From Pseudomonadales bacterium (GTDB lineage: Bacteria; Pseudomonadota; Gammaproteobacteria; Pseudomonadales; Porticoccaceae), in assembly GCA_024234435.1 (NCBI GenBank), contig JACKOF010000001.1, positions 1,922,001-1,986,000 of the forward strand: a stretch of DNA of 64,000 nucleotides, in the 5' to 3' direction. Positions 34,740 to 43,517 of the stretch are shown here, piece by piece. Every line of letters begins with the position of its first letter. Positions within the stretch are counted from its first letter, which is position 1. The translations under genes were made by a program, and so were the position numbers. The notes under the pieces are model-generated. The model was not told the DNA's origin. It did not search any database and worked only from the letters and a program-made list of their open reading frames with translations.

Positions 34740-35942
34740 TTATGCGCGCTGCGTTTTTGGCAAAGCAAGGCAGAGCAGTACGGCCAAGCCAGCTAAAAAT
34801 GTACTGAACATCAATGGTCTTTGGTAACTGCCATAGACATCGTGCAACATCCCCAACAACCAGGGACTAAGGCCATAACCGAAAATAAAAACACTGTATT
34901 GCCAACCATAAATGGCGCCGTAGTGACGCCTCCCAAAATAGGAAACGGTGAGATATGCAATCAAATCCACTTCTGCACCAGCAGCCAAGCCCAGCAATGC
35001 CGTAGCTAACCACGCAAACTGCAAACCAAACTGCCACAACAGAAAAATACCGGTACTGGCCAACAACAGCACTGCCGAACTCACGAGCACCATAGGCAAG
35101 TGATCTAGCAAATACCCGATAACCAAACGACCAACCACACTGGTGATACCCAGAATTGAAGCAATGGCGGCCGCGTTCACCATCGTCAGACCCAGATCAA
35201 TAAAAATGGGTATTAAATGAACAATAATCCCGGCCACGCCAAGAGCCATCATTAGACCAATCGCTGACAACAACCAATAAACAGCGGTTCGGCGTGCCGC
35301 AGAGTGAGTATCCCCCTGCGTCTGCTGAAAAGTTTGGTGAGGCGTCAGTTCCGGCAAATGCCGAAAACCTGCCCAAACAATAGGCGACGCTGCCAGCGCC
35401 ACAGCAGCCAGCGCGTAGTAAGCTTCTCGCCACCCATAGGTTTCCACTACTCCCGCCACCAAGCGTGGCACCCAAAAACCGGCAACGCCTGCGCCAGTTA
35501 ATGCCAGGCCCAGAGAAAAACCTCTCGCCCGGTCAAAGCAGGCACTAATGGGCCTGACCATAACAATAGGTGTCGAACCCGCGCCTAATACCGCGATAAC
35601 AAAATAACCAATCCAGAATTGATAGAGGTTGTTCATCTGACTGGCCAACAGCACAATGGCCAAAGCATGACTCACTAAGCTAACAGTCCCGACTAAAGCT
35701 GCACCGTAACGATCACACAATCGACCGACAAAAGAACCTACGATAAAAAGTGACAGGGTAAGCACCGTAGCACCAAAAGATAACTCGCTTCGGCTCCAGC
35801 CAAACTCTTGCTGCAACGAAGGAATAAAGGCGCCCAAACTATAAAACATGGTGGCTGACATACCTGTCGTGAGTCCCAACGCTGAAGCAAATAATAGTAG
35901 GGACTTACCTTTCAATTCTTGAACCTGAGTCCTGACACCCAT
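34740..35942 (-). CDS. MFS transporter (oxalate/monocarboxylate type)
   Basis: Protein of 400 residues from the ATG at 35942, which has AAGGTC upstream; a longer frame to 36011 lacks a ribosome-binding site. It has about 12 hydrophobic segments, with FVGRLCDRYG in the loop between helices 2 and 3 (the MFS A-motif) and GRLVIGYLLDHL in the second half. The family imports or exchanges organic acids across the inner membrane. It lies just upstream of an FMN hydroxy-acid dehydrogenase gene. Confidence 0.88.
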   Translation of the reverse strand: MGVRTQVQELKGKSLLLFASALGLTTGMSATMFYSLGAFIPSLQQEFGWSRSELSFGATVLTLSLFIVGSFVGRLCDRYGAALVGTVSLVSHALAIVLLASQMNNLYQFWIGYFVIAVLGAGSTPIVMVRPISACFDRARGFSLGLALTGAGVAGFWVPRLVAGVVETYGWREAYYALAAVALAASPIVWAGFRHLPELTPHQTFQQTQGDTHSAARRTAVYWLLSAIGLMMALGVAGIIVHLIPIFIDLGLTMVNAAAIASILGITSVVGRLVIGYLLDHLPMVLVSSAVLLLASTGIFLLWQFGLQFAWLATALLGLAAGAEVDLIAYLTVSYFGRRHYGAIYGWQYSVFIFGYGLSPWLLGMLHDVYGSYQRPLMFSTFLAGLAVLLCLALPKTQRA

Positions 35943-36157
35943 AGACCGACCTTTGATTATCGTTTCAACATCACCATTGCTGTTGACTCTCTTATGCCAA
36001 TTTTGCATCAACGATTAAAGATCCGATTTGAACCTCGTACAGACACGTAAAATGACGCGAATAATCTACAATAATGCGGGAATGGATATTATGGCAGTAC
36101 AGGTCTAATAAGGTTATATGAGGTCAATATGTCGCAATTACGGACAGCGGGGGGACA

Positions 36158-37225
36158 TTAACTAGTCGAAAGGTCTAAAAATTGTAATTGTTCTATGCGC
36201 CACTGACTTGGTCGCTTACCACTCCAACCTTTAAAAGCCCTGGAAAAACTGCCCCCGTCAGAAAAACCTAACAAATGAGCTATCTCTTCAATACTCGCCT
36301 CTGTATGTTTGAGGTAGCCGTAAGCCTTTTCCTCTCGCACCTGCTTCAGGATTTCATAATAAGTGGTATTTTCATCACTCAATCGTCGCGCCAACGTTCG
36401 TTCTGACATATGAAGGCTCTCTGCGGCATCAGCGCGAGAAGGCTCACCATCAGGCAGCTTAACAAGGAGAAATTCACGAATTTTACGGGAGAATCGTCCA
36501 CCCAAACGCTCGACCATATACCGAGCAGCCAATTGATCCAAAAGGGAGGCAAGCTCTTCATTCGCACAAGGTATTGGTTGGTCCATATCTGCAGCTGAGA
36601 AGATAACGGCATCAAAGCTCTGCCCGTAATGTATAGGGCAACGGAATAATTGTTGATACTCCTCCGCATGCTCTGACAATTGGTGCGAAAAATAGATTTC
36701 CAGCGGATCGAACGTTCCCTGCATTATCCACCGGCAATACTCCAAAAAACCTGCCAAGACTGTATCAACCGTTTGGTATGGTAACAGTGCGCCCCCGGTA
36801 TCGACTGTAATACTAAGTTTAAGCATGTCGCTATCTTCTACAAGATCGATGCTCGCAGAATCAGAAATTAGACGGGAAAAGCGTGCAAACCTTCGACTCG
36901 CTGCACGCAGAGTTCCACTAAACAACATCGCTTGGCCAACAACATGATAACTGGAAGGTCGAATTTGACGTGCCACTTTTAAACTAAAGTTTTGATCCCC
37001 GGTAATCTCTATCGCCGCATGCCATAGGGCAGTTACTTTTTCCTGACTGAACCGAAACCCAAAATCTCGCAAATGGTTATGATCGATACCCACTTGGGTC
37101 AACAAGCGCAGGTAGTCCACACCAGCATCTTCGATAGCATGGCAAATGGCCAGAACATAACCGGACAATGTTGTATGCCCGGTAGGATTTACCTCTGATA
37201 AAGAGTCAAACGCTGAGTTCCCCAT
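36158..37225 (-). CDS. AraC family transcriptional regulator (paralogue of 3920-5020)
   Basis: Protein of 355 residues, closely related over its full length to the regulator at 3920-5020: SGYVLAICHAIEDAGVDY, FSQEKVTALWHAAIEITGD, IRPSSYHVVGQAM and the same HTH pair SLHMSERTLARRLSDENTTY and IEEIAHLLGFSDGGSFSRAF. It stands alone between the MFS gene and the beta-oxidation operon. Near-identical recognition helices suggest that both may bind similar sites while sensing different effectors. Confidence 0.88.
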   Translation of the reverse strand: MGNSAFDSLSEVNPTGHTTLSGYVLAICHAIEDAGVDYLRLLTQVGIDHNHLRDFGFRFSQEKVTALWHAAIEITGDQNFSLKVARQIRPSSYHVVGQAMLFSGTLRAASRRFARFSRLISDSASIDLVEDSDMLKLSITVDTGGALLPYQTVDTVLAGFLEYCRWIMQGTFDPLEIYFSHQLSEHAEEYQQLFRCPIHYGQSFDAVIFSAADMDQPIPCANEELASLLDQLAARYMVERLGGRFSRKIREFLLVKLPDGEPSRADAAESLHMSERTLARRLSDENTTYYEILKQVREEKAYGYLKHTEASIEEIAHLLGFSDGGSFSRAFKGWSGKRPSQWRIEQLQFLDLSTS

Positions 37226-37396
37226 AATTGGTATATGTCCAGTTGAACTATAATTATTAGCGATACAAAACCTTAACTTTTATTCGGCTTCTTCCTCTAG
37301 AAATTAGATCGTGATCATGCAGTTGGCTATTAACATTAACTACGTTATCCCAGTTAAAAAGATTAAGTATCGCCACCTACTCTGTCATTGACTCGC

Positions 37397-38374
37397 TCAG
37401 TCAAGCAACCTCATCAAACGATCAGATATCGCTTCACGAGCTTCTGCCACCATTCTTTCGATAAGTTCTTCACAGCTGGGAATATCGTGAATCAGGCCCA
37501 TCACCAGCCCGGCAGTCCAGACGCCATCGTCAATATCTCCCTTCTCGATACAGCGCTCGCGGCCGCGCGCGCCTGCCACCAGCTCTTGCAGGTCGGCAAA
37601 ATCGGTTTCTCCGGGAAGCCCTTCAATTTCAAGGACTTTTGCCGAAACGGGGTTTCGGTAAACCCGGACAGTATTCTTCAACGTTCTGAACATCAATGTG
37701 GTGCAACGCTCGTCAGCATCGACCATTGCCTGCTTCATGTTCTGATGCACTGGTGCTTCTTTGGTCGCCACAAACCGGGTGCCCATATTCACGCCTTCCG
37801 CTCCAAGCGCCATGGTTGCGGCCATTTGGTAACCGTTACCGATTCCTCCGGAAGCCAGCATGGGTATGGTTAGCTTCTCCTTGGCGGCGGCCAGTAATAT
37901 CAGGTTGGGTACATCGTCTTCACCAGGGTGACCGGCGCACTCGAAACCATCAACGCTGACGGCATCCACACCGATTCTCTCGGCTTTCAACGAATGCCGG
38001 ACAGAGGTGCATTTATGAATCACTTTGACGCCATTTTTCTTAAAGAAAGGCATAAAAGGTTCAGGGTTGCGACCCGCAGTTTCAATAATTTTGACGCCAT
38101 TTTCGACAGCTGCCTGACAGTACTCTTCATAGGGCGGGGGCTTGATGGATGGCAAAATGGTTAAATTCACACCGAAAGGTTTGTCGGTCATTTCCCGGCA
38201 CCGCAAAATCTCCTTTCTTAAATCTTCCGGTGTTGGCTGGGTAAGCGCCGTCAGAATTCCCAGCCCGCCAGCATTGGAAACTGCCGACGCCAACTCAGCA
38301 GTACCGACCCACATCATACCGCCCTGAACAATGGGGTACTTAATACCTAACAATTCCGTAATGCGCGTTTTCAT
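37397..38374 (-). CDS. NMO/2-nitropropane dioxygenase-family flavoenzyme (second copy)
   Basis: Protein of 325 residues from the ATG at 38374, aligned with its paralogue's MIKTPITE start; an ATG at 38386 is also possible. Family features are YPIVQGGMMWVGTAELASAV, FECAGHPGEDD (active-site His) and GGIGNGYQMAATMALGAEGV (FMN phosphate). Last gene of the large minus-strand beta-oxidation operon, 35 bp after the enoyl-CoA hydratase. A role on an unsaturated or keto CoA intermediate is more likely than nitronate oxidation, but this is inference. Confidence 0.83.
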   Translation of the reverse strand: MKTRITELLGIKYPIVQGGMMWVGTAELASAVSNAGGLGILTALTQPTPEDLRKEILRCREMTDKPFGVNLTILPSIKPPPYEEYCQAAVENGVKIIETAGRNPEPFMPFFKKNGVKVIHKCTSVRHSLKAERIGVDAVSVDGFECAGHPGEDDVPNLILLAAAKEKLTIPMLASGGIGNGYQMAATMALGAEGVNMGTRFVATKEAPVHQNMKQAMVDADERCTTLMFRTLKNTVRVYRNPVSAKVLEIEGLPGETDFADLQELVAGARGRERCIEKGDIDDGVWTAGLVMGLIHDIPSCEELIERMVAEAREAISDRLMRLLD

Positions 38375-38409
38375 CGTACGTCCCATCCTCTACTCATGAT
38401 TGTTTATTG

Positions 38410-39195
38410 TTATCGACCTTTGAAGACAGGTTTGCGCTTTTCAACAAATGCGCTAATACCCTCTTTGGCATCTTCACTGGCAGTGACTATCGATTGCAAT
38501 GAGGCTTCGTAGGTAAAGGCGTGATTCAAATCGGTGTTTTGTGCTTCTTTCAGCGCACGTTTGCTATCACGGACCGCTAACGGCGCTTTTTGTGCAATAT
38601 CTTTCGCCCATTCAAGCGCGTCGTCCAGCGCCAATTCTGCTTCGGATACTCTGTTGGCCAGCCCCAGCTCTACCGCTCTGGCGGCGGGCAATTTTTGACC
38701 ACTGATAACCAACTCCAGAGCCCGTTTGTAGCCGAGTTGCTGTACTAGCTGCCATGTCGCACCACCATCAGGAATCACCCCAATGGCAATAAAAGCCTGA
38801 TAGTAATAAGCCTTGGGGCTCATCACCACCAGATCGCAAGCCAGTGCCACCGCAGCACTGACGCCAGCGGCTGGTCCATCAACCGCGGCGATGACCAACT
38901 TCTCTGACTGATCAATGGCAAAAATTATCGGCCGGTATTCCTCTTCCAACAACAGCTGGGTGGGAACCCCTCCTTCTATGCCCTCTACCAGGTCCTGACC
39001 TGCCGAAAAAGCACCGGCACTTCCTGTCAGTACAATCGCTTTAACCGCATCATCACTTTTCGCGTTGTTTAGAGATTGCAGCAATTCGTTGCGCATTTGT
39101 AACGTAAAAGCATTTTTTTGCGCAGGTCGATTAAGGGTAATTACCGCCACCCCATCGACAACGTTGTAAAGAACAGCACTGGCTTGATCAGTCAT
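38410..39195 (-). CDS. Enoyl-CoA hydratase/isomerase family protein
   Basis: Protein of 261 residues of the crotonase fold: FSAGQDLVEG forms part of the oxyanion hole, and VDGPAAGVSAAVALACDLVV is the second oxyanion-hole region. The C-terminal EGISAFVEKRKPVFKGR is typical for PaaG/PaaB-like or general ECH members. It hydrates or isomerises an enoyl-CoA in the operon that also holds acyl-CoA dehydrogenases, an SDR and a thiolase. Confidence 0.92.
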   Translation of the reverse strand: MTDQASAVLYNVVDGVAVITLNRPAQKNAFTLQMRNELLQSLNNAKSDDAVKAIVLTGSAGAFSAGQDLVEGIEGGVPTQLLLEEEYRPIIFAIDQSEKLVIAAVDGPAAGVSAAVALACDLVVMSPKAYYYQAFIAIGVIPDGGATWQLVQQLGYKRALELVISGQKLPAARAVELGLANRVSEAELALDDALEWAKDIAQKAPLAVRDSKRALKEAQNTDLNHAFTYEASLQSIVTASEDAKEGISAFVEKRKPVFKGR

Positions 39196-39251
39196 CGAAG
39201 CTTTCCTTTTTTGGTCTCGTTAAACAGTCAGTTATCGTTTGCCTGTAGTTT

Positions 39252-40022
39252 TTATTTAGGCTGCATGCGCACACCGGCGTCCATGCGAATACACTCACCA
39301 TTGATGTAATCGTTTTCAACAATGTGCAATGACAACGCCGCGATTTCGCTGGTTTTACCCAAACGCTTGGGGAATACCGTTGAAGCTTCGAGTGACTTGT
39401 AATAAGACTCTTCGATAGTGTCGAACAATGGCGTATGGATAAGACCCGGCACAATGGTGTTCACACGAATGCCGTAACTGGCCAGCTCACGCGCCATTGG
39501 CAATGTCATGCCGACAACTGCACCTTTTGTGGCACTGTAGGCCACCTGGCCAATTTGCCCTTCATAAGCCGCAACGGAAGCCGTGTTGATAATGACACCC
39601 GTCACACCGTCGTCATTGACCGGTGTATTTTTAGCCATCTTTTCGGCCGCCAGACGCGCAACATTGAAGGTGCCCACCTGGTTGATCATGACAATTTTCA
39701 CGTACAGATCAATCGGGTGAGGCCCCTTGCCACTTAGGGTTTTACAAGCAGGTCCAATACCCGCGTAATTATTAACAATGTGCAAGGCACCAAATTTTTC
39801 CACCACAGCATCAATTGCTTTTTGAACCGATGCTTCATCAGCAACGTCAACATTGTAATAAACAACGTTGTCGCCAAGCCGTTCGGCGATGGCTTTACCT
39901 GCTTCTTCATTCAGATCAAAAATGGCCACCGATGCACCTTTTTCTGCATAGAGTTCAACCGTCGCCTGACCTAAGCCTGAGGCACCACCTGTCACAATAG
40001 CGACCTTACCTGAAATATCCAT
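39252..40022 (-). CDS. SDR family oxidoreductase (3-hydroxyacyl-CoA dehydrogenase-like)
   Basis: Protein of 256 residues: TGGASGLGQ at the N-terminus, the FDLNEEAG acidic residue for NAD, NNYAGIGP, the INTASVAAY serine and the YSATK catalytic pair. The layout resembles HSD17B10-type 3-hydroxy-2-methylacyl-CoA dehydrogenases, as expected in a beta-oxidation operon, though other alcohols cannot be excluded. It lies between an acyl-CoA dehydrogenase and an enoyl-CoA hydratase gene. Confidence 0.88.
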   Translation of the reverse strand: MDISGKVAIVTGGASGLGQATVELYAEKGASVAIFDLNEEAGKAIAERLGDNVVYYNVDVADEASVQKAIDAVVEKFGALHIVNNYAGIGPACKTLSGKGPHPIDLYVKIVMINQVGTFNVARLAAEKMAKNTPVNDDGVTGVIINTASVAAYEGQIGQVAYSATKGAVVGMTLPMARELASYGIRVNTIVPGLIHTPLFDTIEESYYKSLEASTVFPKRLGKTSEIAALSLHIVENDYINGECIRMDAGVRMQPK

Positions 40023-40039
40023 TAGAGCTCCTTATTCAT

Positions 40040-40119
40040 AAGTTACGTTGTAAAAAATTACGTTGATTAAAAGTTGAATTGATTCGTTAATTACAAATTG
40101 CGTTAATTAAAAATTACGC
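40040..40119. repeat. Degenerate AT-rich 15-bp tandem repeats
   Basis: The spacer between the SDR and ACAD genes is built of near-repeats of AAATTACGTTGATTA: AAGTTACGTTGTAAA (40040-40054), AAATTACGTTGATTA (40055-40069), AAAGTTGAATTGATT (40070-40084), then looser copies containing AAATTGCGTTAATTA (40095-40109) and AAATTACGCTGATTG (40111-40125). The last copy includes the 3' end of the ACAD coding sequence. Confidence 0.6.
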
Positions 40120-41282
40120 TGATTGAATGGCTGGTAGTCAGCCGACAAAAAGTCGCGGCTGATAATGATCTTCATCACTTCCGAAGTACCGGCATAAATG
40201 GGAGAGATCATGGCATCGGTTAATTGCCGGGAAATAGGATATTCATCCATATAACCGGCACCACCATGAAGCTGCACACCCAGCTGCGCAGCCTTAACTT
40301 GCAATTCACTGGTCACCATCTTTGCCTTTGCAGACTCAACCGCCGTTAGCTCACCTCGATTATGTACCGCAACACACTGATCGACGTAAGCCTGAGTAAC
40401 ATCGAGCTCGGTTCGAAGCTCTGCCAACTTGAACTGGGTATTTTGAAAATCCGCAATGCGCTTGCCAAATGCCTTGCGCTCGCGAACAAACTCCAGGCTC
40501 AAATCAAATGACAGCTGGGCCGCACTGAGGTAAGCGCAAGCGCCAATCAAACGTTCTTCCGCAAGCCCTTCCATCAGGTAATAAAAGCCCTTATTTGGTT
40601 CGCCCAGAACATTCGTTTTGGGCACCTTTACATCACGAAAAAACAACTCGGCTGTATCCTGGGCCTTCATACCCATCTTGGCCAGATTGCGGCCTCTCTC
40701 GAAACCCTCCATGCCACTTTCAACCAAAAACAGTGTAATAGCATGAGGGTTGTTTTGCGGATCGGTTTTAGCGGCAACCACAAACAAATCGCCGTTGATG
40801 CCGTTGGAAATATAGGTTTTGGTACCGTTCAACACCCAGTGATCATCATGCTCAACAGCAACCGCACGCATACCGGCCAAATCGCTACCAGCATCGGGCT
40901 CGGTCATGGCGACACCAAGAATAATTTCGCCGCTGACACACTTAGGCAGGTAGCGTTGCTGCTGCTCCTTGTTACCAAACCGTTTCAGGTAGGGGCCAAC
41001 CAGGCGACTATGCAGCGTACAAAACCAGTCGTTGGTTCGCGCATAGGCATTTTCTTCAATAATGACCTGTTCATAACGAAAATCATCGTCACCCATACCA
41101 CCAAATTCTTCATCCGGCCAAATCATCAAAAAACCGTTTTCGCCGGCCTTTCTGAAGGCCTCACGATCAACGATGCCCTGCTCTCGCCAGCGTTCCATGT
41201 TCGGGACAATTTCCTGGGCCAGGAATTTCCGGTAGGCTTCGCGAAGCATTTGTTGCTCTTCGGTAAAATCGCGCTTTAACAT
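40107..41282 (-). CDS. Acyl-CoA dehydrogenase
   Basis: Protein of 391 residues with AMTEPDAGSDLAGMR, TYISNGINGDLFVV and LHGGAGYMDEYPIS. The C-terminal IYAGTSEVMKIIISRDF lacks the YEG glutamate, placing it in the long/branched-chain FadE-like subgroup. The gene overlaps a repeat array at its 3' end and lies 46 bp after the FadB-like gene in the TetR-led operon. Confidence 0.92.
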   Translation of the reverse strand: MLKRDFTEEQQMLREAYRKFLAQEIVPNMERWREQGIVDREAFRKAGENGFLMIWPDEEFGGMGDDDFRYEQVIIEENAYARTNDWFCTLHSRLVGPYLKRFGNKEQQQRYLPKCVSGEIILGVAMTEPDAGSDLAGMRAVAVEHDDHWVLNGTKTYISNGINGDLFVVAAKTDPQNNPHAITLFLVESGMEGFERGRNLAKMGMKAQDTAELFFRDVKVPKTNVLGEPNKGFYYLMEGLAEERLIGACAYLSAAQLSFDLSLEFVRERKAFGKRIADFQNTQFKLAELRTELDVTQAYVDQCVAVHNRGELTAVESAKAKMVTSELQVKAAQLGVQLHGGAGYMDEYPISRQLTDAMISPIYAGTSEVMKIIISRDFLSADYQPFNQRNF

Positions 41283-41328
41283 TACTTAACCTCTATTCGA
41301 TCGTGGTTTACATCCAGTCCTGACTCAA

Positions 41329-43482
41329 TTACTCAAACAACTCACCGGCTGCGAGCTTTTGTTTAACCAGCTCCGGCACGTTAAACCGGTCGCCATAAGC
41401 CGCTGATAGCTGTTCACAGCGATCAACGAATTGCTGCAAACCATAAGTGTTCACAAACTGGATAAAACCGCCGGTCCAGACTGGCGCACCGATGCCAAAA
41501 ATGGAGCCGATATTGCCATCAGCAACACTTCGCAAGACACCTTCCTGTAAACTTTTAATACTTTCGATAACCTGGCGAAACAGAATGCGATCTTTCATGT
41601 CCTGTTCAGGAATAGTTACATCGGCCTTTTGATAAAGCTCAAACAACTTTGGCCAAATGTGTTTATCACCAGGCTTTTTATCGTCGCTCTCAGGATACTC
41701 GTAAAAACCACCACCTTGATGACGGCCCGCACGCTGATAACTGTTAATCATGGTCTCGGCAACTCGGGCAGCGGCATCGATATCATATTTGCTGCCATAA
41801 ACCCCCATTTCAGAATGGGTTTCTCTTACTGTGCGAATTAGCGACTGGCTAACTTCATCCTGGGCAGCCAAAGGCCCGACGGGCATACCAATCTGCTGCC
41901 CCATGCGGTCAATAACCACTGGGGAAATACCTTCCTCCAGCATACGTACGCCTTCATCAAGAAAAGAAAGAAATACACGCGAGGTGTAAAAGCCCAATGA
42001 ATCATTGACGACAATCGGTGTTTTACCCACCTGCCGAGCATAATCAAAGGCTTTTGCCAGGGTTTCATCCGATGTTTTTTCGCCGCAGATAATTTCTACC
42101 AGTGGCATTTTGTCAGCGGGTGAAAAGAAGTGAATACCAATCACATTTGCCGCGCTGCCGCTTGATTCAGCAAGTTGGCTGATTGGAAGAGTCGACGTAT
42201 TTGAGCCGACCACAACGCCCTCGCCCAGGAACGGTTCAATGTCCTTCAAGACCGTGGACTTCAGCGTCATATTTTCCGGTACTGCCTCGATAATCAAATC
42301 GCAACCACTTAATTCACTGTAGCTGTCAGTGGGTTTGATTAACGCCAATACGGCTTGCTTTTTGTCTTCACCCATACGGCCTTTTTCAACTAACTTACTC
42401 ACCAACTTCTCGCTATAGGCTTTGCCTTTCTCTGCGGAGGCCAGCGATGAGCTTTTTAGTATCACTTCAACACCAGCCTTGGCAGAAACATAGGCAATGG
42501 CTTGTCCCATCGCCCCGGCACCGATAATACCAACGCGCTTGACCACCTGTTTCTCGGGACCTTTTGGTCGGCTGACACCGGCATTAATACGGTTCAGCTG
42601 GAAGAACATCGAGTTAATAATGTTTTTGGCTTGTGGTGTCGTCACCAGATACGCCAAACCGCGTGTTTCAGATTTTAATGCCGTATCAAAATCGACAGTA
42701 ACAGCATCGGTAGCGACCGAAAGAATACGCTCAGGCGCAGGCAACAGGCCGCGAGTTTTTGTGTACAGCATGACCGGCGCCGCCTGCAGAGTTTGCACAA
42801 TGCGAGGGTTGTGAATATTGCCACCGGGTATTTTGTATCCTTTGGTATCCCAGGGTTGTAGCGACGCATCAGGGTTGGCTTTTATCCAGGCTTTGGCGCG
42901 GCTCACAAGCTCATCAACACTCTCAACCATTTCGTCAACCAGACCGACGTCCAGCGCCTGAGCCGGTTTAAGCTTTTTGCCTTCCAGCAAATAAGGCAAG
43001 CCTTGCTCCAGACCGAGCAGGTTGATCATACGCACAACCCCGCCTGCGCCAGGCAGCAGGCCCAACGTCACCTCAGGCAAACCCACAATGGCGGATGACT
43101 TATTGACAATAATCCGGTGATTACAAGCCAGACATATTTCAAAACCACCACCCAATGCTGCGCCGTTGATCGCGGCCACTACCGGTACCGGTAATTTCTC
43201 CAAACGCCGTAACGGGCCTTTTAGTAACTCAATAATCTCCAGCAGCGCCGCTTCTTCACCTTTCGGAACGGAATACAATTCTTTTAAATCACCACCGGCG
43301 AAGAAAGTTGATTTTGCAGACGCCAGTATCACACCACTTAAATCGGTTTCTTGCTCAAGCCGTGTAACACAATCGTTCATTAACTGGCGGCAAGTGGCAT
43401 TCATAGTATTCACCGGACCGGCCATATCCATGGTGATGGTGACAATACCCGATTCATCTTTTACGTAGTCAAATTCACTCAT
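41329..43482 (-). CDS. FadB/FadJ-like fused enoyl-CoA hydratase/3-hydroxyacyl-CoA dehydrogenase
   Basis: Protein of 717 residues with two enzymes in one chain. Residues 1 to about 190 are a crotonase domain (FFAGGDLKELY, AALGGGFEICLACNHR, GLPEVTLGLLPGAGG). From about 310 there is a 3-hydroxyacyl-CoA dehydrogenase with the Rossmann motif GIIGAGAMGQAIAYVSA, the IGIHFFSPADKMPLVEII signature and the C-terminal domain. It performs hydration and NAD-dependent oxidation, and passes the 3-ketoacyl-CoA to the adjacent thiolase, with which it probably forms a complex. Confidence 0.94.
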   Translation of the reverse strand: MSEFDYVKDESGIVTITMDMAGPVNTMNATCRQLMNDCVTRLEQETDLSGVILASAKSTFFAGGDLKELYSVPKGEEAALLEIIELLKGPLRRLEKLPVPVVAAINGAALGGGFEICLACNHRIIVNKSSAIVGLPEVTLGLLPGAGGVVRMINLLGLEQGLPYLLEGKKLKPAQALDVGLVDEMVESVDELVSRAKAWIKANPDASLQPWDTKGYKIPGGNIHNPRIVQTLQAAPVMLYTKTRGLLPAPERILSVATDAVTVDFDTALKSETRGLAYLVTTPQAKNIINSMFFQLNRINAGVSRPKGPEKQVVKRVGIIGAGAMGQAIAYVSAKAGVEVILKSSSLASAEKGKAYSEKLVSKLVEKGRMGEDKKQAVLALIKPTDSYSELSGCDLIIEAVPENMTLKSTVLKDIEPFLGEGVVVGSNTSTLPISQLAESSGSAANVIGIHFFSPADKMPLVEIICGEKTSDETLAKAFDYARQVGKTPIVVNDSLGFYTSRVFLSFLDEGVRMLEEGISPVVIDRMGQQIGMPVGPLAAQDEVSQSLIRTVRETHSEMGVYGSKYDIDAAARVAETMINSYQRAGRHQGGGFYEYPESDDKKPGDKHIWPKLFELYQKADVTIPEQDMKDRILFRQVIESIKSLQEGVLRSVADGNIGSIFGIGAPVWTGGFIQFVNTYGLQQFVDRCEQLSAAYGDRFNVPELVKQKLAAGELFE

Positions 43483-43517
43483 TGCTTTTACCTTGCTTTA
43501 TTCTGTTTACGAGCGGC

